In this document: positions 7,305 to 10,884 of the stretch, one piece after another | Layout of the letters: each line of letters opens with the position of its first letter | Position numbering within the stretch: position 1 is the stretch's first letter | Assembly: GCA_900754535.1 (NCBI GenBank) | Contig: CAAEDF010000021.1 | Location: forward strand, 1-10,884 | Reading direction: 5' to 3' | Length of the DNA stretch: 10,884 bases | Source of the DNA: Clostridia bacterium | GTDB lineage: Bacteria; Bacillota; Clostridia; Oscillospirales; CAG-382 | Program-made: the position numbers and the translations under genes | The notes under the pieces: model-generated | Told to the model about the DNA's origin: nothing | Database searches by the model: none | The model's input: only the letters and a program-made list of their open reading frames with translations

Positions 7305-8198
7305 ATGACAGGCATGGACGCGTTTTCGCGCCTTCATCCCGCGGTGGGATTTATATATTTTCTTTGCGTCACGTGCTTTGCGGCGTTCTTCGTGCACCCC
7401 GCCGCCGTCGCCTGCTCCTGCGCCGCGTCGCTTGCTTATGCGGTCTGTCTCAGGCGCGCTTCGGGTCTGCGGTTCTGCCTGGGCATAGCTTTACCGGCTT
7501 TTGTGCTTGTGACGGTGATCAACCCGATATTCAACCATTCCGGCGCCACGGTGCTGGCGTATTTTCCGTCCGGTAACCCGCTCACATACGAATCTTTAAT
7601 ATACGGCGCCGCCGCCGCCGGCATGATGGCGTCCGTGCTTCAGTGGTTTTACTGTATTTCCGCGGTCATGACCTCCGACAAGCTTATATGTCTGTTCGGC
7701 CGTGCGGCTCCGTCGCTCGGGCTGCTGCTTTCGATGACTCTTCGACTTGTGGGGCGCTTTTCCGCCAAATACAAATCGGTGTATTTCGCACGCTCGGTAG
7801 GGAAATCCTGCGGCAAACGCCGGAAAACGGCACGTGTGCGCGCCGCGGCGGCGGCCACCTCCGCCACGGTGACATGGGCGCTGGAAAATTCCGCGGAAAC
7901 GGCCGACGCAATGAAAAGCCGCGGCTATGGGCTGCCGGGCAGGACCTCCTTTACGGTGTTCAGGTTTACTCTGCGTGACGCGGCGCTGCTGTCGTCCGTG
8001 CTGCTGATGTCCGCAGCCGTTGTCGCCGGTATCGTCACCGGCGCGGCGGGATACGGCTATTTCCCGCGTTTTTCGGCACATGCCGACGGGATCCTTGCCG
8101 CGGTAAGCCTCGGCGCGTACTCTGTTCTTTGCTTTTTGCCCGTATTGATGTATCTGACGGAGGCGGCGGTATGGAAATACTCAAGGCGTCGGATCTGA
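7305..8198 (+). CDS. ecfT: ECF transporter transmembrane (T) component
   Basis: The 297-residue integral membrane protein should be the scaffold of an energy-coupling factor importer, linking the two ATPases to the substrate-binding S component. GGGGAGG (7291-7297) lies seven bases before the ATG at 7305, which supports this start over the in-frame ATG at 7314. Hydrophobic segments group at about residues 14-75 and 95-125, then after a long basic cytoplasmic section further helices run from about 225 to 290. The coupling-helix signature is clear as S-R-G at 205-207 (ADAMKSRGYG). An earlier A-R-S at 162-164 probably corresponds to the first, usually Ala-Arg-Gly, motif in degenerate form. The next gene begins inside its 3' end (28-base overlap) and supplies ATPases and S component, so the two proteins almost certainly form one complex. 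The substrate is unknown. Confidence 0.9.
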   Translation: MTGMDAFSRLHPAVGFIYFLCVTCFAAFFVHPAAVACSCAASLAYAVCLRRASGLRFCLGIALPAFVLVTVINPIFNHSGATVLAYFPSGNPLTYESLIYGAAAAGMMASVLQWFYCISAVMTSDKLICLFGRAAPSLGLLLSMTLRLVGRFSAKYKSVYFARSVGKSCGKRRKTARVRAAAAATSATVTWALENSAETADAMKSRGYGLPGRTSFTVFRFTLRDAALLSSVLLMSAAVVAGIVTGAAGYGYFPRFSAHADGILAAVSLGAYSVLCFLPVLMYLTEAAVWKYSRRRI

Positions 8199-10789
8199 CG
8201 TTCACATACGCCGGCACATCGTCGCCGGCTTTGGAAAATATAAACATATCGCTGTCGGAGGGCGAGCTCGTGCTGCTTTGCGGCGCCTCCGGCTGCGGCA
8301 AGAGCACGCTGCTGCGCCGTTTCAAGAGCGCCGTGGCGCCGCGCGGCACACCCTCCGGCGAGATCTTTTTCTGCGGCCGCCCGCTCGGAAGCGTGAGCTT
8401 TCGGGAGCAAAGTGAACAAATAGGATACGTGGGTCAGTCCCCTGAAAACCAGACGGTCACCGACAAGGTCTGGCACGAGCTTGCGTTCGGGCCGGAAAGC
8501 CTGGGACTGGACAGCGCGGAGATACGTGCCCGCGTTGCCGAAACGGCCGCGTTCTTCGGGCTCGGTGACGTGTTCGGCGCTCCTGTGTGCGAGCTTTCCG
8601 GCGGCCGGAAGCAGCTGCTCAATATTGCGTCGGTAATGGTCATGCGGCCAAAGCTGCTGCTTCTCGACGAGCCGGCGGGCAGGCTTGATCCTTATGCGGC
8701 AGCCTCGCTTTTTTCGGTCATAGCACGGATAAACCGCGAGCTGGGCACGACCGTACTGCTGGCGGCTCATTGTCTTGACGGGCTTATCGAATACTGCGAC
8801 CGGATGCTCTTTATGGAAAACGGGCGGATAATATGCGACGGCGAAGCCGGTGACGTCGCGGAGCGGCTTGCCTCCGCCGATTCGCCTTCCTCCGTGTCGC
8901 TGCCCGAAGCCGCGCGCATATGGGCGATGTCCCCGCACGGGTCGGAGCGCTGCCCGGTCACCGTTGCGCAGGGCAGGGAATGGCTTTCGCGCAGGCGGGA
9001 TCTGCACCTTTCCGTCGACCTTGCCTCCGTACGGCCCGCTTCTCCCGTCCGGGACACGCCGTCGGTCGAGGCGGAGGATATATCCTTTTCCTATCAGTCG
9101 GCGCGCTCTCCGGTCATAAGCTCTCTTTCCCTTAAGCTGTATCCCGGCGAGGTTTTTGCCGTCATGGGCGGGAACGGCGTCGGCAAAAGCACCCTTTTGT
9201 CGCTGCTTGCGGGGACAAATACACCGGACGGCGGCAGTATCCGTCTCGGCGGCAGAGCGGGGTATATGCCCGAGGACCCGCTTGCGCTGTTCGTGCACGG
9301 CAGCGTTTATGACGATCTTTGCTCCGCCGCTCTCGAATCGGGCGCCGAAGATTCCCGGTCGGCCGCCGCAGCTGCGGAAAAAGCTTTGGCGGTATGCTCT
9401 CTCGGAAATGCGGCTCACAGACATCCCTACGATCTTTCCGGCGGCGAAGCGCAGCGCGCCGCTCTGGCATACGTGCTTGTCGACGATCCCTACATACTTC
9501 TGCTTGACGAGCCGACAAAGGGACTTGACGCGCTCTCCTGCCGCGCGTTCGGAAATGTGCTGCGCGAACTTGCCTCACGCGGGAAGACCGTGGTCATCGT
9601 GAGCCACGACGCTCGGTTCTGCGCCGAATATGCCGACCGCTGCGCGCTTATGGACGGCGGACGGATTGTCTGCGAGAACGATTCCCGCACCTTTTTCCGG
9701 CACAGCGTGTTCGGCGCGCCTCCGGCCGTGCGTATCGCCCGCGGGATACTTCCGGGCGCGGTAACGGCGGAGGAGATAGCCGCAGCCTGTGGGGGAAAGG
9801 TCCGCTCCGGACAGGACGGCGTTCCGGAATATCGGCCTGCCGCCGCAGCTTCGCCGGAGCGTGATGACATACCGAAAATCAGAAGCCGGGCGCGCGGAAT
9901 CGTTGTCGCCTTTGCCGCCGTGATCGCGCTTCTGGCGCTGCTCGGAGCGCTTGGCGTTATAAGTCTTCCGCTTCCCGGTATTGCAAGCTATGTGCTTCTG
10001 GCGCTGTCGCTTTTTATGTTCGCCTTTGCGTCGGGCCGCCCGCCCGCGTCTGCGGATGTTCCCGACACGGATATCGGCGCAGGTCGAAGCGGAGGCCGAA
10101 GCGCCGTCGCCGCGGTCATACTGCTTGTCGCCGTGCCCGCCACGGTGTGTGCGGGGGCGTTTGCGGACGGCGGAAGAAAGTATCTGCTGTTTTCGCTTCT
10201 GCTGCTTGCCGAATGCCTTGCCGCGTTTTTCGCGTCCTTTGAGCACAGCCGCCCCGGTCCGCGCTATCTCGTCACGGTCGCCGTGCTTTGCGCGATAGGG
10301 GTCGCGGGCCGCGGCGCGTTCTACATGCTTCCGCAGTTCAAGCCGGTCGCGGCCGTAACCATAGTGGCCGGCGCGGCGTTGGGGGGGCATACCGGATTCC
10401 TCGTCGGCGCGGTGTCGATGCTTGCATCGAATATGCTGTTCGGCCAGGGTCCGTGGACCCTTTGGCAGATGGCGGCAATGGGGATCATCGGAATGCTGTC
10501 CGGCCTGATGTTTTACGGGCGGCGGCTGCGCGCGGAACGCGGCATAATGTGTGTTTTCGGCTTTTTGTCCGTGCTTGCCATATACGGCACCCTGATGAAC
10601 CTTTCCTCCGCGCTGCTCGCGCAGGAGTCGCTTACGCTGCCGCTGCTGCTGGCATATATGGCCGCAGGTCTGCCCATGGACGCCGTCCATGCGCTGTCCA
10701 CTGCGTCGTTTCTTTTTCTCATCTCACGGCCCATGCTCGAAAAGCTTGAGCGCATGAAAACAAAATACGGCGTCGGGTACCGGCGCTGA
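8171..10789 (+). CDS. ECF transporter fusion: two ATPases and an S-type membrane component in one protein
   Basis: This is an 872-residue fusion. I choose the ATG at 8171 rather than 8129 because GGAGG (8159-8163) lies seven bases upstream and the ATPase homology starts at once. ATPase 1: Walker A GASGCGKST (38-46), Q-loop in VGQSPENQ, signature LSGGRKQ (142-148), Walker B D166-E167, H-loop H200. ATPase 2: Walker A GGNGVGKST (333-341), signature LSGGEAQ (422-428), Walker B D446-E447, H-loop H479; its Q-loop Gln appears replaced by E368 in YMPEDP. After a polar linker (about 500-570) comes a membrane region (about 572-860): roughly four helices, then an S-component-like core from about 698 with QFKPVAA, LGGHTGFLVGA and GQGPWTLWQM (758-767). 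ATP hydrolysis should power uptake of a vitamin or similar small substrate together with EcfT. A-A' fusions are common in ECF systems; adding S to the same chain is less so. The substrate cannot be assigned. It overlaps ecfT, so translation is probably coupled. Confidence 0.9.
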   Translation: MEILKASDLTFTYAGTSSPALENINISLSEGELVLLCGASGCGKSTLLRRFKSAVAPRGTPSGEIFFCGRPLGSVSFREQSEQIGYVGQSPENQTVTDKVWHELAFGPESLGLDSAEIRARVAETAAFFGLGDVFGAPVCELSGGRKQLLNIASVMVMRPKLLLLDEPAGRLDPYAAASLFSVIARINRELGTTVLLAAHCLDGLIEYCDRMLFMENGRIICDGEAGDVAERLASADSPSSVSLPEAARIWAMSPHGSERCPVTVAQGREWLSRRRDLHLSVDLASVRPASPVRDTPSVEAEDISFSYQSARSPVISSLSLKLYPGEVFAVMGGNGVGKSTLLSLLAGTNTPDGGSIRLGGRAGYMPEDPLALFVHGSVYDDLCSAALESGAEDSRSAAAAAEKALAVCSLGNAAHRHPYDLSGGEAQRAALAYVLVDDPYILLLDEPTKGLDALSCRAFGNVLRELASRGKTVVIVSHDARFCAEYADRCALMDGGRIVCENDSRTFFRHSVFGAPPAVRIARGILPGAVTAEEIAAACGGKVRSGQDGVPEYRPAAAASPERDDIPKIRSRARGIVVAFAAVIALLALLGALGVISLPLPGIASYVLLALSLFMFAFASGRPPASADVPDTDIGAGRSGGRSAVAAVILLVAVPATVCAGAFADGGRKYLLFSLLLLAECLAAFFASFEHSRPGPRYLVTVAVLCAIGVAGRGAFYMLPQFKPVAAVTIVAGAALGGHTGFLVGAVSMLASNMLFGQGPWTLWQMAAMGIIGMLSGLMFYGRRLRAERGIMCVFGFLSVLAIYGTLMNLSSALLAQESLTLPLLLAYMAAGLPMDAVHALSTASFLFLISRPMLEKLERMKTKYGVGYRR

Positions 10790-10811
10790 AGCTTTGCGGA
10801 AAATAAAGCTT
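10789..10811 (+). other. Small inverted repeat after the ECF fusion gene
   Basis: AAGCTTT (10789-10795) and AAAGCTT (10805-10811) form a seven-base-pair AT-rich stem around a nine-base loop, starting on the last base of the stop codon. It is directly followed by the main terminator and may help 3'-end formation. The stem is weak by itself. Confidence 0.4.
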
Positions 10812-10813
10812 TT

Positions 10814-10852
10814 AAGGCGCGGATGCGTCCGTAAGGACGTCCGCGCCTTTTT
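10814..10852 (+). terminator. Strong rho-independent terminator of the ecf operon
   Basis: AAGGCGCGGA (10814-10823) pairs with TCCGCGCCTT (10840-10849). An inner stem, GTCC (10827-10830) with GGAC (10835-10838), closes the loop GTAA. The stem runs into TTTTT. It lies 25 bases after the fusion gene stop and marks the end of the ecf unit. Confidence 0.93.
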
Positions 10853-10884
10853 GACTGTCCGTCCCGGCGGAAAAGTTTATAAAA

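Noticed and set aside
7118..7576. 152-codon plus-strand open frame starting in the clpB-ecfT gap
   Set aside because: It runs through the terminator and promoter and overlaps ecfT in another frame; its Arg-rich product has no recognisable features.
8057..9424. 455-codon open frame on the minus strand
   Set aside because: It is antisense to the ECF ATPase domains, which carry every expected motif on the plus strand; the minus-strand product is Arg/Ala/Gly-rich and looks non-biological.
9575..10690. 371-codon open frame on the minus strand
   Set aside because: It is antisense to the second ATPase and membrane domain, with highly basic composition and no domain features.
10851..10883. TTGACT with a downstream TATAAA as a promoter for the next gene
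   Set aside because: The spacing is 21 bases, too long for a sigma-70 promoter, and the -35 overlaps the terminator T-run; the window ends before a gene can be seen.
1..10884. CRISPR array, insertion sequence, tRNA or rRNA, prophage or defence genes
   Set aside because: No regular repeats with spacers, transposase or integrase motifs, tRNA cloverleaf, or recognisable defence domains were found.

Overview
The window is a GC-rich bacterial segment with five plus-strand protein genes and about 400 and 210 bases of non-coding sequence at the two operon boundaries. I infer an anaerobic gut-type Clostridia (Firmicutes) from four things: strong AGGAGG-type ribosome binding sites, a consensus sigma-70/sigma-A promoter, a membrane-anchored surface phosphoesterase with an InlB/Flg_new-like repeat, and a group II-type ECF transporter. 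All five genes stop with TGA, so the standard bacterial code applies. AUA is the most frequent isoleucine codon by eye, despite the high GC content.

Layout. Positions 1-3410 hold the 3' part of a large exported metallophosphoesterase whose start lies outside the window. Positions 3411-3811 are non-coding, with a rho-independent terminator near 3581-3618, then a textbook promoter (TTGACA, 17 bases, TATAAT with an extended -10) and a leader with two small dyads. This promoter reads a 217-residue ribbon-helix-helix (RHH) DNA-binding protein (3812-4465), followed 31 bases later by clpB (4497-7094), the disaggregase. Positions 7095-7304 contain a hairpin-rich stretch, a terminator and a second extended -10 promoter. 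That promoter drives ecfT (7305-8198), overlapped by 28 bases by a three-part fusion gene (8171-10789) that encodes two ECF ATPases and a membrane S component in one chain. A strong terminator closes the operon at 10814-10852.

How the genes fit together. The RHH protein and ClpB look like one operon. A likely but untested idea is that the RHH protein is a local, possibly autoregulating, control protein for clpB, since I see no CIRCE or CtsR-type operator. EcfT and the A-A'-S fusion together contain every part of an ECF-type vitamin or metal importer in two polypeptides. The substrate cannot be read from the sequence. The surface phosphoesterase appears unrelated to the other two units.

Most worth a second look: the RHH-clpB unit with its dyad at the transcription start, the A-A'-S fusion with a Gln-to-Glu change in the second Q-loop, the altered metal-ligand motifs in the phosphoesterase, and a possible mutually exclusive RNA pairing between clpB and ecfT.
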